A stretch of 64,000 bases of DNA. Origin: Cristatella mucedo (Eukaryota > Bryozoa > Phylactolaemata > Cristatellidae). Positions 36,561-49,189 of this stretch are shown one piece after another (the first letter of the stretch is position 1; each line of letters opens with the position of its first letter). The translations under genes were made by a program, and so were the position numbers. The stretch is from the NCBI GenBank assembly GCA_009760855.2, contig WPIO01000028.1, positions 3,801,501 through 3,865,500 of the forward strand. The letters are read 5' to 3'. Below the pieces are notes generated by a model. The model ran no database searches and was not told where the DNA came from. It saw only the letters and a program-made list of their open reading frames with translations.

Positions 36561-38046
36561 AGTTTACCCGAATGCGTTAGTGTGGGGAAAATTTAACACT
36601 TAGTCTTGCTGAGTACGTGCTGCTGTTCGTGCTTCTCCCCTCACCCAGTGTGTCCTTGATACTTTGACTTCGGATGCAGGTGCATCTAGCTAAATGCTCT
36701 AGCTTGGTAGGAGTGCTGAATTGTACGAATCCTCACCACCAACAGCCAGCATGGCTGGCTGTTGGTCAATGCAATGGCGAATTGGGCGCCGTCTGGGTTT
36801 TCACTTCGAACCGGCTGGTGCAGCCACCCTTTCCTTTCTGATTGAATGTATGCCCACCTTTTTTCCCTTCGTTTCATTCAAGACTAATTGCCTGTGTTAT
36901 CTGGCAACGTGGCTGTGACCCGTTCATTGGGACCGAGCAAGTCGGCTGGCTGCTCGAGACAACCGCTGCCACGGGGTTAACCAAGTGCACTGTGCTTGAT
37001 TCTCCAGCTGCTGCTGCCCATACTGGGAGCTCATAGCTTCGAATCAGAAAAATGGCAGCCACTTGTGTGTTTGTTTTAGTTCTTCCACGGCTTATTTTCT
37101 GGAGTGTTGGAATTTCCAACATAGTCCTGCCTGATGAGTTAGTGAGCCTAATGTCTAACGTGCAATGATCATCCAGCCCCATAAACTTCCTTGCTTGTGC
37201 TGCCTTTTTTTACCGACTACCGTGTCCATTTGCACACAGCAGCCTCTGCTGGTGTTGGTTGTTGGCCGTGCCTCTGCTTTCATTTTTTTTACGCATTCTC
37301 TTTTTATGACACACTCACACATATATAATTCATAATTCATTTGTATAGCACCCGAAGAGAACGGAATCTTTATTCAGGCACTTCATGCATGCCACCGGGC
37401 CAAACCAGTGTGGCATGACAAAGTTGTAGGGCTGCATGAAAAAAAGACGCATGCCAGCAAATTTCTAGATACACTGGACCCGAAGGCCGTGGGTAAAGAA
37501 CAAAGAGTAGAAATTCTTTCACTTCCGGGGTGATATAGAACACTGCTACCTTTGGGTTTCTTGTCTAATGCTCGATTTATTGTTAGACAAAGGTTTTTAT
37601 TTCTTCTGCTCCCAACATTGTGCTGTAAAGAGTTTACTTTATTTAGTTACGATTTACGTGTCCGAGCTGATTCCTCAAGTCTCGTCTCGCGAGTGCATTT
37701 GAGTTGCCTGCGAGTTTATGCCTGCTTGTAGTGAGCTACCGAAGAAGCAGCCTGGCTGTGTGACAGGGGCGTACTTCAATATTGTTACGCCAAAGAGCCG
37801 TCACACCTGCAGGTGGGATTGGTCAGTTGGTGTTGTGTTCATTAAGACCTCACGGGAAAATCCCGACTTAGGTCCGATTATTTCAAGTTATGAGAATAAC
37901 TGTTTGAGAAAAAATGCCTGCTAAAGATATGGTGGCGCTGCTAAGTGTGGTCTACCCTAAGCTGACTTTGTGCTCGTCACCCATGAAGTTGTGCCTGGTC
38001 AGCGTCCCTGGCTCTCCAAGCCAGAACAAGTCGGTCTTGTTTACAG
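36561..38046. other. Intron or upstream region of the QPCT gene
   Basis: No secure exon. Just before the 38047 acceptor, a plus-strand frame (ATG at 37930) ends LCLVSVPGSPSQNK. This resembles the PGSPG segment that precedes this point in vertebrate QPCT, but it is offset in frame from the following exon and has no GT donor. A SINE-1 fragment lies at 37330-37417. Confidence 0.4.
37330..37417 (-). mobile_element. SINE-1 3' fragment
   Basis: AATTCATTTGTATAGCACCC, GAGAACGGAATC and TCAGGCACTTCATGCATGCC are the reverse complement of the SINE-1 tail. The head is mostly missing. Confidence 0.7.
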
Positions 38047-38328
38047 CACATTGTTAAAAGAATGTCGGAGCTGGGATGGACAGTTTCCGAAGACAGTTTC
38101 AAAGACAAGACACCTCACGGATTGAAGAACTTCACAAATGTTATTGCCGTGCTGAATCCGTCTGCCAGGCGCCAGCTCGTGATGGCCTGTCATTATGACT
38201 CCAAGTATTTTCCGGACACAGGCAGTGGAAAGTTTGTCGGCGCGACAGATTCGGCGGTACCGTGTGCCCTTCTCATTGACCTCGCAAGCTCTCTTAACTA
38301 CTCCTTATGGAACGGACCGGGTGGCCAG
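38047..38328 (+). CDS. QPCT: Glutaminyl-peptide cyclotransferase, exon with first zinc ligand
   Basis: Ninety-four codons, entered through TTGTTTACAG in phase 0 and left through GTGAGT. It encodes HIVKRMSELGWTV, then KTPHGLKNFTNVIAVLNPSA, then VMACHYDSKYFPD and FVGATDSAVPCALLIDLA. The family is the M28-like zinc enzyme that converts N-terminal Gln or Glu of secreted peptides to pyroglutamate. The Asp in GATDSAVP corresponds to the first zinc ligand (Asp159 in human QPCT). The similarity is continuous and unbroken, so the gene appears functional. The part upstream, about 90 residues in human QPCT, is not located with confidence. Confidence 0.93.
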
Positions 38329-38612
38329 GTGAGTGGGCATTTAGTGCCGGGCCTAATGTCACATCATGTGTCCTCAGCGCTGCATTCCTCAGCACCGCTT
38401 CATCTTCTTGTGCGTGCACATTAACTCGCCAAGTGGATTATTAGCAGTCATTCTTTCGGTGGTGTATTCGTCCCGGCTGTCGTTTTGCTTTAATGTGTAC
38501 ACTCCACTTGTGTGGCCTGCAAGCAAGCAAACATCTGCCCATCTGGTGTTGCTTCTCTTGCCCTATTTGTCATGATTGCTGAGACTCGGTCATTGATACA
38601 TTATGTGTGTAG

Positions 38613-38789
<177 letters not shown>

Positions 38790-39044
38790 TAGCACATTTG
38801 CTCCTAATTTGAATGCATAAGCTCAACACCGTCGTCAAGCAACTGTGATTCTTTCTTCTGCTGAAGAAGGTCTGCCTTAGGTCGCACTGATTCAGCTCGA
38901 TTTCCAACCCCTACCTACCCCCACGAGCAAACTTTTGTGATGGGCTGGAGTTAATACAATCAAATGGGCCGGGGCATCAAGGTCTGCGAGCCCGGCCTAT
39001 TTCTTTAAGATTTATTCCCTTAGGTCGACCCATATGTTAGGAAT

Positions 39045-41255
39045 TAGAGACACACATTCCAGTGAACAACTGGGCAAGATACAGTGCCAGAAAGTCTCGC
39101 CATTTCTGAGAGGTCTCATTCCCCATATATTAACCGCTCAGCCGACACGCTTTCAGCCTTCTTCACTGAAACAATTGTGCACATTCGTGTCTTCATAAAT
39201 CTCCTTCCAACTAAAGCAATCGTTGAATCACAACCTGTGACTTTCCTTCGGAAAAAGAGCGTAGATTTTCCGTGCTTTCTGCATACGATGTGGCTACCTT
39301 TAGAAAGTGTAGTAAAAAGAGCTCATCTCCTGAAGACCCTTTGCCATTCCCTCTGTAGTTATCACTGGCTGGCAAACTTAGCCCTGTCATTGGTGAGCTG
39401 TAATGGCTCACTAGGTTAGGCGGTTGCTTTTCACGACCTCGGCCCCGAGGTCGTGGGTTCGATTCCTGCGGTGGGCGATCCTTTATCGCCACTGCAAGCG
39501 GTGGTGATAGCTGTAAAGGCTCTTCTGTCGCTATACAAAAGGAGTCTGTTAAATCAGCTAGTACTTAGATTGTTAATGCTTCACTGGAAAAGGGGTTGTG
39601 CCCTAGTCCTTCAAATCGGCTATCTTCAGACCGATACTTAAAAAGCCTGGATTACATTCAGAGGTCCTTGCAAGCTATTGCTCATTTTTCCTTCTTCCTT
39701 TGTTGTCAAAGATTCTTGAAAAATTATTCCTAAGCAGTTGGTAGGACACTTAGAAAAGAATTAATTGCTGACCCTGTGCATGTCACCCCTAAGCATGTTA
39801 TTCTTGTAGTTTATTGAACATGCTATAACTAACCATTCGATCGTGCTTCCTTTGCAGCAAATGTAAAATGCATAGAAAGAGATTGAGTTCTCTGAGGATG
39901 CTATATCAAATGTATTATTATTGTTATGGTCAGAAAAATTTCAATCGGGATTCAAATGTCACCACTCCACTGAAAGTGCTCACCTCCGTGTAATTGGTGG
40001 CATCCTAGCAAGCAACGATGATGAGAATGTCGATGCCCTAGCCTTGCTGGATCTGTCAGCTGCATTTAACACTATTGATCACGATATCCTCCTCGAACGA
40101 TCGAGAAAAAGGACCGGCCTGTCAGACAAGGCATTGGCGTGGTTCAAATCGTGCTTGTTCGATCGTTTTCAATCCTTGTCGGAAGGTCAGGTCTCATCCA
40201 CCAGACCAGTAACCTGTGCAGCCCTACAAGGGACCATCTTTGGTTCTTTGCTGTTCTTTATTTATACTGGATCTCATGGAGAAGTTATTCGGGCCGATGG
40301 TCCGTCGGAATCTGCTGCAATGACCTATTAACTCAATGTTTGCTTTTCAGACATTTGATCCAAGATGTCGGCAAATTTCGCAAGCTAAACGACAATAAAA
40401 TGAAACTGCTACTCATAAGACACCCCAAGCCTGGGGCTGGACTAAAAGACTTTGCTCGTCTTATAGGGGACCCCTTTGTGTGACCATCACCGTGTGCACT
40501 GAATTTAGGTGTCGTCGTCGATAGCTGCTTAAATTTTGAAAACTTCATAAAGAAGATTGCTTCCACAGCTAGCCATCACATTCGATCCCTGTCTGAGATC
40601 AGGAACTGTCTTCCACGGTGGGATGCAAACAATTTAACTAACTCCTTGGTTCTGTCTTGGCAAGATTGCTGCAATTCCCTTTCGGCTGGGCATTCGAAAA
40701 GAGCCACTAGGCCACTGCAGCTGGTGATAAATATGGCTGCAAGGTTAGTTTGCAAATGCCAGAGGTTTGACCACGTGTCTCCTTTCCTGAAAGAGCTTGG
40801 ATGGCTGCAGGTTGATCAACAGATGCAGAGTAAAGTTCTTACGCTGACCCACAAGGCCCGTCGAATCTTGGCTCCTTCATACCTCGGAGCTGCTGCACCA
40901 GCTTGAGCCTCCTCGTGCCCTCAGGTCCTGTATGGGCAATAAATTAGCTGTTCCATTCCTCTGCTTAAAGACCGTCGACGACAGAAGCTTTTGCTCTGAA
41001 GGTCCTAGGCTGTGGAACTCATTTCCACATTTCTTATGCAACTTCATCTACTCTCCTGCGTCGACTGTGACACATCCTTTCCAGCCGTCCTGAGCTGCTA
41101 CTTCCATGCTACTTACTACCACAACTACCCTCCTGACTGAGCTATGCTTCTCACTTTCTCGGCGTTGCATGAGGTTAATTCTTGTTTTAATACTCGCCTG
41201 CATAGTTTTTGTTGCTTTGTGGGCTTACGGGTGGAGAAGCATTTAATGACTATGG
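39045..41255 (+). mobile_element. LINE-B copy inside QPCT intron
   Basis: The pre-RT linker is at 39100-39390 (ADTLSAFFTE, then IRVFINLLP and VESQPVTF). A SINE-2 (39395-39561) interrupts it. RT follows at 39921-40330 with LDLSAAFNTIDHDILLE and LQGTIFGSLLFFIYT, then the C-terminus with LQLVINMAARLVC and VSPFLKELGWLQVDQQ (40640-40905). The 3' UTR resembles 11405-11645 but has a diverged end. Several frameshifts; the YxDD motif is not recognisable. It has the same L2/CR1-like architecture as LINE-A, but the protein and tail are clearly different. Confidence 0.85.
39395..39561 (+). mobile_element. SINE-2 nested in LINE-B
   Basis: A full-length reference copy. A tRNA-like head has box A (TGGCTCACTAGGTTAGGCGG) and a duplicated CACGACCTCG/CGAGGTCGTG inverted pair, with an exact box B, GGTTCGATTCC. 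The body has GCGATCCTTTATCGCC, and the end is CTATACAAAAGGAGTCTGTT followed by AAATCAGCTA. It splits the LINE-B between GTCATTGGTGAG and ATTGTTAATG. Confidence 0.85.
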
Positions 41256-42900
41256 TTTGCTTAGTTATTCATGACTTTAAAATAATATGATTGCTATTCT
41301 TAATGCAGAGAGTATGTCAGCCTTAAAAAAGAACAGTAGTCAACTTATTTAAACTCTTTTACATAATCCTTTGCATGCGTTTGTATTTCCCCTGTAAGAT
41401 TTAGGCTGGTGTCTTGAACTGCCTTTTTAGAATTGCTCTTCGGACGTGTTAAAACTCTGCCAAGAGTGCTAGTCATAAGGAATCAGTTAAGGACTTGACT
41501 CTGCATCACTGTGCAACATAAGGGCTTAGCTGCATCCAAGGATAATCCAGTCTATGGTTGTATGCAATAACTCTGACTTTGCTTGACTTGTCACTTGTGT
41601 GGTAACAGACATCAAGGTTCCTGCTGGCAAAATGGAGTAGTTCTTCATTAGTAATCTAGACCACAAGGACTATGTCCCACTCGATGGAAGATTAGTGGTG
41701 CACTCTGCTCAAAAGCACCGCTTATAGGGAACAGCTATACTGATAACGTCAATGAAGAGGATTCTAGCTACGTGTATTCACTTATTGATTTGAGGTTTGG
41801 GATAGTCTGTTGGACTCTCAGAACGAGGGGAACCTAGCCATCATCTTCGAGCAATTAATCGACAGGCTGATCGATAGACAGGTGGTCAGCATTTAGGGCA
41901 GTGATGATGCTGGAAATCGTAGAGCATTCCATTTTGCTTTTGGTTTGCTTAAGCTCTCATGTGATCCCAAAGTGTAGGAGAGAATCATCTTCCTCTAGAT
42001 GCTACGACAGCGACTCCCTAATCGCAGGATGCTCTTCGTGTGTCCTCACGATGACGATCGGCATTTATTAATCTTTTTGCAACAAAGACTGCCGAGATCA
42101 AGCCCATCGAACTCAATCGGTGCATCTTCACAGGAAAAGCTGGCTCGAAACTGGATTAGTTTCATTATTGTGCATGTTTGATAGCCAGGACTCTTCTGTG
42201 GACAATGTTTGGCACTTTCCTCCTCGACCCCAGTAGCAATCAAATAGCTATTAGCCGACATGAGCTATTCGTTTCTGCAAGCATCAACAAGTGAGGGTCT
42301 AGGTCATAGGCTAGTGGTATTCAGGTCAGCTCATGTGCACTTTGTGAGGTTTTGGACTTCGGACCTTGCTTGCCTTCTGTCTTTGCCACGGCATTGCATA
42401 ATTAGGATGAGAAGTGTGTGCTTGCTTGTGTAATAAGAATCTATAAAAGTTCGGAAATAAGCTTACATCACCTTACTAAGCCACTTGAATGATTAATGGT
42501 CTTTACCTGTGCCATTCTTGAATGGTTAAAATGGCATTTATTGACCCTTTAAATGCCTGTTGCACTGTATGCTGGGCATTTGCTCCTGTCCAAATCGCTG
42601 AGGGGAACAATGCCTTAAGAGCAGCAGTAAATATCGTAGTAATTTAGATTCTCGTTGGGCTGTCTGCCTTGCTGTGCATAATGGATCCACATTGGCTTGC
42701 CAACTGTAGAATGTCGGCTCACGGCTCTGTGACTGGATTGTCAGCATGTACTGTACTTGTTCTTGGAGTTGCCCGTGTTGGCATTTGATCTTCAAACAGA
42801 CAGGCAAAAAAGCTACCGGACTTGCGTAAAAAAAAAGTGAAACATGCTTGTGTTAGACCGTGTATGCTTTGAGGCCACATAAGACGTTTTGGTTTTTGTC
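41256..42900. other. QPCT intron, no further gene recognised
   Basis: This is intron between the exons at 38613 and 42905. I see no additional repeat family. Confidence 0.4.
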
Positions 42901-42904
42901 ACAG

Positions 42905-43004
42905 GATCTGTTTGTGTTGCTGGATCTCATTGGTGCACCCAACCCACAGTTCCATGACTGGTTCTCGGAGACAAGTCATATGTTTGCCAACATGAGGAGA
43001 ATTG
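42905..43004 (+). CDS. QPCT: Glutaminyl-peptide cyclotransferase, third recognised exon
   Basis: One hundred bases after TTTTTGTCACAG, leaving in phase 1 through GTCAGT. It encodes DLFVLLDLIGAPNPQFHDWF, then SHMFANMRRI. The Asp in LLDLIGAPNP is the conserved catalytic Asp (Asp248 in human). The exon end splits a Glu codon that exon 4 completes, giving IEKRL, which aligns with the human IEHEL. Confidence 0.92.
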
Positions 43005-44935
43005 GTCAGTATACATTTTGTGTACCTGCATTCAAGCTTCTTTGTGGGCCAAGTTTGTTAAGTCGGGCAATTGTAGCATCATGCAAAGACTTTTCCTAGC
43101 GATTATTTAGGCAAATACCTTTCTACTTTACTCTCTGCTGGTTCCCCTCTGGAGTGCCTCTCTGCTGTGCTCTCATCAAGATCTGGTTCTAATGGAACGT
43201 CTCTCTAACTTGGAGTGTGCTGGTTCCCCTTGTACTTGCGCACGGTACCTGGCATACAGATGCTGCCAGAAATTGATGGTCTAGCTATGGAACAAACCGT
43301 CCATGCATCCGTTCGTGTCCTAGGTCTGCTTGATCCTTCATTGTCATCACTCGTTTTACCTTGGTCGTTATCGTTGTCATACTTGTACTGTTGACCTCAT
43401 CAACTTAATCATCTTATTTTTTCATGCATGTGAGTTTCTTTGCCAACATTCGTCTACCTATATATGTAGCAGTTTCATTGCCAGATTGAGCTAAGTCATT
43501 TTCTACCCTCAGATACTTTACAGCTGCCGTCACTATTGCTGACCTCCATACTTTTCGCAATCGTATTCGTCACCCACTCCTGTTTCAGTTATTACGAAAG
43601 GATGGAAAAGAGCTCTGCATTACTGACCTCTTGGCTCCTGCATGGCTCTTACTAAACTAATTGAGTTCTCGGAGGGATGGGGCAAAATGAAGGCAGACTG
43701 TATATGATCCACGACTGCCTCCTACCACTTCCAGTTGCATGCTAGTGCATTTTGGTAACCAGTTTAGTTTATTTTTTCTTAATCGTCTACTAACTCGATC
43801 GTTTCGTTTACTTCACCGTTTTGAATGCACTTGTCAGTGAATCAAAACCTTACCAGGAGCACAGACTGCTTAAGTAGGGCCGTCTGTGTGGCATGGTAGT
43901 TAATGTCAAAAAATGCTGGCCCTTAGTATTTCAAAGTTTGAATCCTGATAATCGAATGCTTTTTTCGCCTATCCATTTACACCAGTCATAACCAGCAATC
44001 AATAGTGCCTCTGTGGCTCTTTGAGAAAGACTGAAGGCTGTCGGTTGTTCCGAATATGCCTTCACCATGCTACAAGGCCGGTATAGTGTATCCTCACCTA
44101 TGAATAAAGAATGAAATTATATCCAAGGTCATCAAACGTCCTGGAGCTTTATTTTCCATAATCGTGGACGTATAGAGCCAATTGTATCAAACCGAAATTA
44201 AAACTATTAAAAGCTAGGGTAAAAAAAGCAGAGCTGAACTCAGATTTCAGATTTAACTCCGATACGTGAAATATTAGTTGAGTTATTTAATTTGCAAGGC
44301 AACAACCAACCTTGGAAATGAAGCTATATGAAAGTCACAAGTCTGCACCTTAACAAGCTTCAAGCATCTATAGCAATCTACCAAGGTTCGACAAGTTGGG
44401 ATACAAGTCGCATATGATGCAGAGATCGGTACAAGGTAAATCTTTTATGGTAGATTTATTGCTTCCGGTTTACATCCGGGTTGGGCGTGGTTTGCATAAC
44501 GAATTTTTCCTTTCATGCGGAAGTCGTCAGGACTTAGGGTCCCAGTTCTAACATATTTATCTTTCGAAAGGTACCATAAACACATATTTGATTGTCGGAA
44601 AAATGTTCTGTGTATTTTCTTGACTTACCCCCTTAAGGATACCGAAGTAGACCCAAAAAAAAATCCTAGCTGATTAAACAGCCTCTTTTGTATAGCGACA
44701 GAAGAGCCTTTACGGCTATCACCACCGCTTGCAGTGGCGATAAAGGATCGCCCACTGCAGGAATCGAACCCACGACCAAATAATTGCCGACATGTGCATA
44801 GTTGCCTACGACTGATAGTGTATGTGTCATGTGCTGGCCAACATGGTATTCGAGCTGCTGTGCCCAGCTAAGCAGTAGGTTGCTATCTTGGCCGCACAGA
44901 GTCATTGGCTGACCGTGTTGTTTGCATTGTTGTAG
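43005..44935 (+). other. QPCT intron
   Basis: It contains a SINE-2 on the minus strand (44666-44778) and otherwise no supported feature. Confidence 0.5.
44666..44778 (-). mobile_element. SINE-2 fragment
   Basis: The plus strand reads CTAGCTGATTAAACAGCCTC, GCGACAGAAGAGCC, ACCGCTTGCAGTGGCGATAA and box-B complement GGAATCGAACCCACGACC. The head is truncated after box B. The 3' end adjoins an A run (T run on the element strand). Confidence 0.8.
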
Positions 44936-45052
44936 AAAAAAGATTGTTTCAACTTGGCTTGCTGAAAGAGACGACACCATCGTACTTCAATGAAAAACAG
45001 CTCACGGGTGGCAGCGGCATTGAAGACGATCATGTACCATTTCTTCGTAATG
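44936..45052 (+). CDS. QPCT: Glutaminyl-peptide cyclotransferase, fourth recognised exon
   Basis: A 117-base exon entered after TTGTTGTAG in phase 1 and left through GTAAGC in phase 1. It encodes KRLFQLGLLKE, a variable loop, then GIEDDHVPFLRNG, matching IQDDHIPFLRRG of vertebrate QPCT, where this loop lines the active site. Reading phases match both neighbours. Confidence 0.92.
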
Positions 45053-45419
45053 GTAAGCCCAGACTTTTGCTATGCTGAATGCCATGCTGCTGCCTCCAAT
45101 TCTACCGATATCATTGCCAATTGTCTGAATTTCAAAATTATTCTTTCTGATATCCTTACTAAACTATGAGCATGTTAGTTATTTATGCAATTCGGCTCGT
45201 ACTTAATGACGTCCTGATACTGCCTAGTTTCAATGAATTTGGGTAGCAGCAAGTCACTTGCATTTCTACCATGCCTGCAATGAAGATTATCAATGTAAGA
45301 TGCCTGGTCAAGCTAAATGAGCCAACTAATGATTACTCATCACAATTGCTTTGCTAATTAAAGCTCCAACCAAGCTCCTTTGTTTTTATTAAACCTGGGC
45401 TTCTGCATCTCTCTTGTAG

Positions 45420-45700
45420 CAAGGCTGTCATTAACTTACGTTAGGTGTCTACAGTTGGTCCTGTGTGTGGCAGCTAGATTCATATTTAAATCCAAGAATT
45501 CTGCCGAAATTGACTTTTATGGAGGAGCTATGGTGGCTCAACGTTGAACTATGAAGTTCTCACTTTGCTGCAGTAAACCTACCTAGGCGTATTTTCTTCA
45601 TGCGAGAGCTGCTTCGATATCACCAGTCACTTTGCACCCTAGGTCCTCTCAAGTTCAAAACATTTAGCACGATCAGTTGTCACTCTTATGCCGTGTAGTA
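45420..45700 (+). mobile_element. Very old LINE remnant
   Basis: Pieces resemble the RT C-terminal region: a VLCVAARFIFKS-like stretch, and CACCCTAGGTCCTCTCAAG like the LINE-B CCCTCAGGTCCTC. It lies in the last QPCT intron and is heavily decayed. Confidence 0.35.
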
Positions 45701-45874
45701 CTGATGATTAACTAGCTAGAAATAGTGTAGTTAGGTCATCCCTGTTTTTGTTTGTGATTTGACTGTAAATGTATTTCCAAACTTAAAGCAGTAATAAGTG
45801 CATTAATGATCTCAACTGTGGCCTCTACTCTTGTGATTAGCAGTTCGGATTGATATATCGTTCTCCATTTCTAA

Positions 45875-46033
<159 letters not shown>

Positions 46034-46121
46034 CTCTCTTATTGCGGTGGTGATGCTGATATTATTCTTTGCATGCTGCTTGCATACAGAGAAATCATCA
46101 TTTTCATAGTCTGGTGGCCAG

Positions 46122-46136
46122 GTGAATAAATAAAAT
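46122..46136 (+). terminator. Polyadenylation signal of the QPCT gene
   Basis: Overlapping AATAAATAAAATA lies about 90 bases after the stop codon, giving a short 3' UTR. Confidence 0.7.
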
Positions 46137-47319
46137 ATGATCTGCTTGCATGATTACGATTTATCCAAGCCCTGGTTGATCTGTAACCCCCCCCCCAGCC
46201 TACATGCTTAATGTGAGTGCGGCATCCCGTGAAGAAAGTCCGTCCTTCAGTAGCAGTGCCGCAGTTTGCACATCAAGTTCTTTAAGCACTCTCCAGGGTT
46301 GCTTGGATCCGTGAGTGCTTATCAGTTGTGCAAAGTTGAATGTAACACAGTTATATGACTACACTGGGTAACCAATTTCATTTTTTATTTTTGGGTACGA
46401 AGCTTATTTTCTTAATCCCCGATGCATAAAATAAATAGAGAATGTTACTGTTTCCCGAAGCTTTGTTTTGGTGGTCAGGACAACGATATTTCGATGTACT
46501 CCTGTTTTGCTGTTAGACACGGTGCAGATAGAAGGGTGGCACGCATAGCATACGTTGTGCCTTGTGCCAGTACCCGAATTAGTGAGGCTTAGACGGACAT
46601 AAAACCATAAAAAGTATCCATAGTAGTGTAACAGTGGCTTGAGCGAACATTTTAATTATGTTATTTCGAAGTAGTGGAATATCGAATAGCCACATTTGAT
46701 CGACATGGCATCAAGAGAGTGCTTGGAACCCGCTGATTCATTTGGCTACGTGCTGGGCAGTTTATCAAATGAAAACCGAAAAGTTTCTCCATGAAAACGC
46801 CTGTTAAGATGTGCGAGACCTAGGAGCACACTTCGTCATGATTTTGGGGGATCGAGACATCTCCTGAGCACCTCATTACACATGAGGACACTGCAAGAGA
46901 GCTCACGAAGGTAAGGTAAATGATTGCTGCTCGTTAGTGTTGAAATTTCTTGTACTAATTAGGTAATGCATGAAATCTTGTTTTTTAATTTAAGTAATTC
47001 TGGAATGTTTACAGGCTGGCACCGCGGGAAGAAAAGAGAGCAGTGAAGTTTGCTCTCTGAAGAATTTTGCATATCTTCAAAAACTGAACATTCAAGCAAC
47101 TGTTTCTTCTGTGCAGTAGGCCCTCCCAAACGTCGATGCAGCAAGAGCAAGCATTGCAGCAAGAGCGGGCCTACCGTCACGTATCCATGCATTCCGTCAT
47201 TCATCGCTTTAGTACCACACTGACCTGAGCTCTATGGCTGATCCCTCCGGAGAAGGATCAGCCGTCGTCAGGAGAGAGTAGCCATTCTGACAGCCTGGAA
47301 GATATATCAGATCCAGATT

Positions 47320-48270
47320 GTGGTTGCAGAAAGAAAGCCATGCTCCCCCAATCAGAATGACCTCAACGATCTGATTAGAGACCTTTGTCTTACTAACTTC
47401 AATGCCGAGCATTTGACAACTAGGCTCAAGGGGTGGAACTTTGTGGACACAGGTGTGAAAGTGACAAAAATCAGAGAAAGTGTCACCGACTTTTTTCCAA
47501 CTTCATCAGTTGGCAAGATGAGCCATGTCTTTGCAACAATGTGGATGGTCTATTTGAGGCTGTATTTAATCGCCTGTAGGCTGGAGGAATTGTGCCTAGT
47601 TATAGATAGTTAATCCAGAAGCCTCAAAGCCGCGTTGCTTCATAACAGTAACAAGTACCCGGCTCTCGCTAAAGCTTACTCCGTGCTTTCAAACGAGGTC
47701 TGCACCGGTGTCAAGATGTCGGTTGGTGTCTCGAAAGTATGGCGACTGTCTGAGAGGTATTTCTAGACTTTGAAATGGTGTCATTCCTGATGCACATCCA
47801 GCGGTTTCACGAAATCTTGTTTTCTTTGACTTAGGGATGGGCAGCCGGGATATTAAGGCGCGATATTACATAATGGACTAGCATCAACAGACTAAAGTTC
47901 TCTATAGCAAAGAACAACATCAAGTGTTTGTCACTGATAGACCCTCGGAAGGTGCAGATGCCACCACTACACATCAAGTAAGTTACAAACCAAGCAATTT
48001 GTCACGGCTCTAGACAATGAGTCGGGAGCTTTCAACTATCTCCCAAGATATCTTTCCGTAGCTATCGGAGGCCAAAGTTAGGGTTTGTATCTTTTCGAAC
48101 CACGGATGAAGATCATTGAGCAATTAGGAGAATTCGCCAAAAAGCAAAAAGGATAGAGAAAGGCGCTGGGAACAGTTTCGTTGCAGTGGTTTACAGGTTT
48201 TGGAGCAACCACAAGACTGAAAACTTAGAGCAGCTGATTCAGGCTCTTAGAAAAAAACGATGTCAAAATG
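47320..48270 (+). pseudogene. Broken ORF of unknown conserved protein, copy 2
   Basis: The clearest frame (47320-47613) reads NQNDLNDLIRDLCLTNFNAE, then LTTRLKGWN and VKVTKIRES. After a frameshift the next frame continues IDS, a stop, SRSLKAALLHNSNKYPALAK near 47610-47680. Later pieces include an EFAKKQK near 48125. The same motif order appears in copy 1. The middle part is decayed. I can name no catalytic motif, and the function is unknown. Confidence 0.55.
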
Positions 48271-48395
48271 AGATGCAGAGCATCCGTCTAAGTTCATATC
48301 CTTGATCATTCTTAATAAATTCAAGGGAAACATCGGAGCTTAATGAGAGGAGCAAGACTAGTGCTTTCACCACCATATATCTGAATTTGAACATC

Positions 48396-48815
48396 GTTAC
48401 TGATAATAATAATAATGCACTTGATAAAGCGCCCTCAGAGAACTTAATCTCTTTCTAGGCGCTTTACATTTGCTGCAAAGGGAAATGCAATTGAATGGTA
48501 AATAAAATCGTGCTTGAAAAACAAACAAAATGAATAATATGGTTAGGGATGACTTGCACAGGGTCAGCATGCAAATGTGGTTAGTGGCAGCATGCACAAT
48601 GTCAGCACGCATAAGCACATCAAGGACGAATCACAGGGACCCACTGAATGCTGTCCTAAATAGGTGTGTTTTGAAGTTTCTTTTAAATGTGGTCAGGTCA
48701 GGGGATGTTCTGACGCAGTTCGGGAGGGAGTTCCAGGCTTTGGGAGCATACGAACTAAATGCACGGTCTCCAAAGGATTTAAGGTTTGCACGAAGTATTT
48801 GTAGACTGTTGAACT
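48396..48815 (-). mobile_element. LINE-A 3' end inserted in unknown element copy 2
   Basis: The plus strand reads AATAATAATAATGCACTTGA, GCGCCCTCAGAGAACTTAAT and TCTAGGCGCTTTACATTTGC, then the 3' UTR and the RT C-terminus in reverse. The element's sequence resumes at 48816 with GACAGTATAACAAAGCATGA. That string is found uninterrupted in copy 1 at 29912 up to its own SINE insertion. Confidence 0.85.
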
Positions 48816-49189
48816 AAAGACAGTATAACAAAGCATGAGATAGAAGAGAAGACCTGAATTTATCAGTTTTCCAATCGTAAATACATTAATTTCAAGTAAT
48901 CACTGTCCCGAGTATAAAAACATAATTTTAAAATAATGGCCATTTTCTATAGTCTAAGTAAAAGCCATTAGGAAAAAGCACTTACTACTCAGGGATAAAA
49001 AGAGAGAAGGACAGAAGAATAGTGCTGCACTAATTCTATGAAGTTTTGTCTGGTGACTTGCAAGATAAACTTAAGACTAGTGTATAGATCGTATTATGTG
49101 CCAGGGCCCAGGCTTAACTTCAAAACAAATTGTGCGTACCATTTCTTCGGCTGAAGGAAAAAGAATATGACGGATTTATAAACGTAAAA

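Larger units (their letters stand above)
46376..48985 (+). mobile_element. Unknown-family repeated element, copy 2
   Basis: Collinear with 27765-30375 over about 2.3 kb after removal of a LINE-A insertion (48396-48815). Shared landmarks include CAACGATATTTCGATG, GAATTAGTGAGG, GAATATCGAATAGCCA, GGATCGAGACA, GCTCACGAAGGTAAGGTAAA, AATGACCTCAACGATCTGAT, TGATGCACATCCA, and TCAAGTAATCACTGTCCCG near the end. Neither copy has a recognised terminal inverted repeat, LTR or A tail in the sequence I could align, so its class is open. It begins about 340 bases after the QPCT stop codon. Confidence 0.7.
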
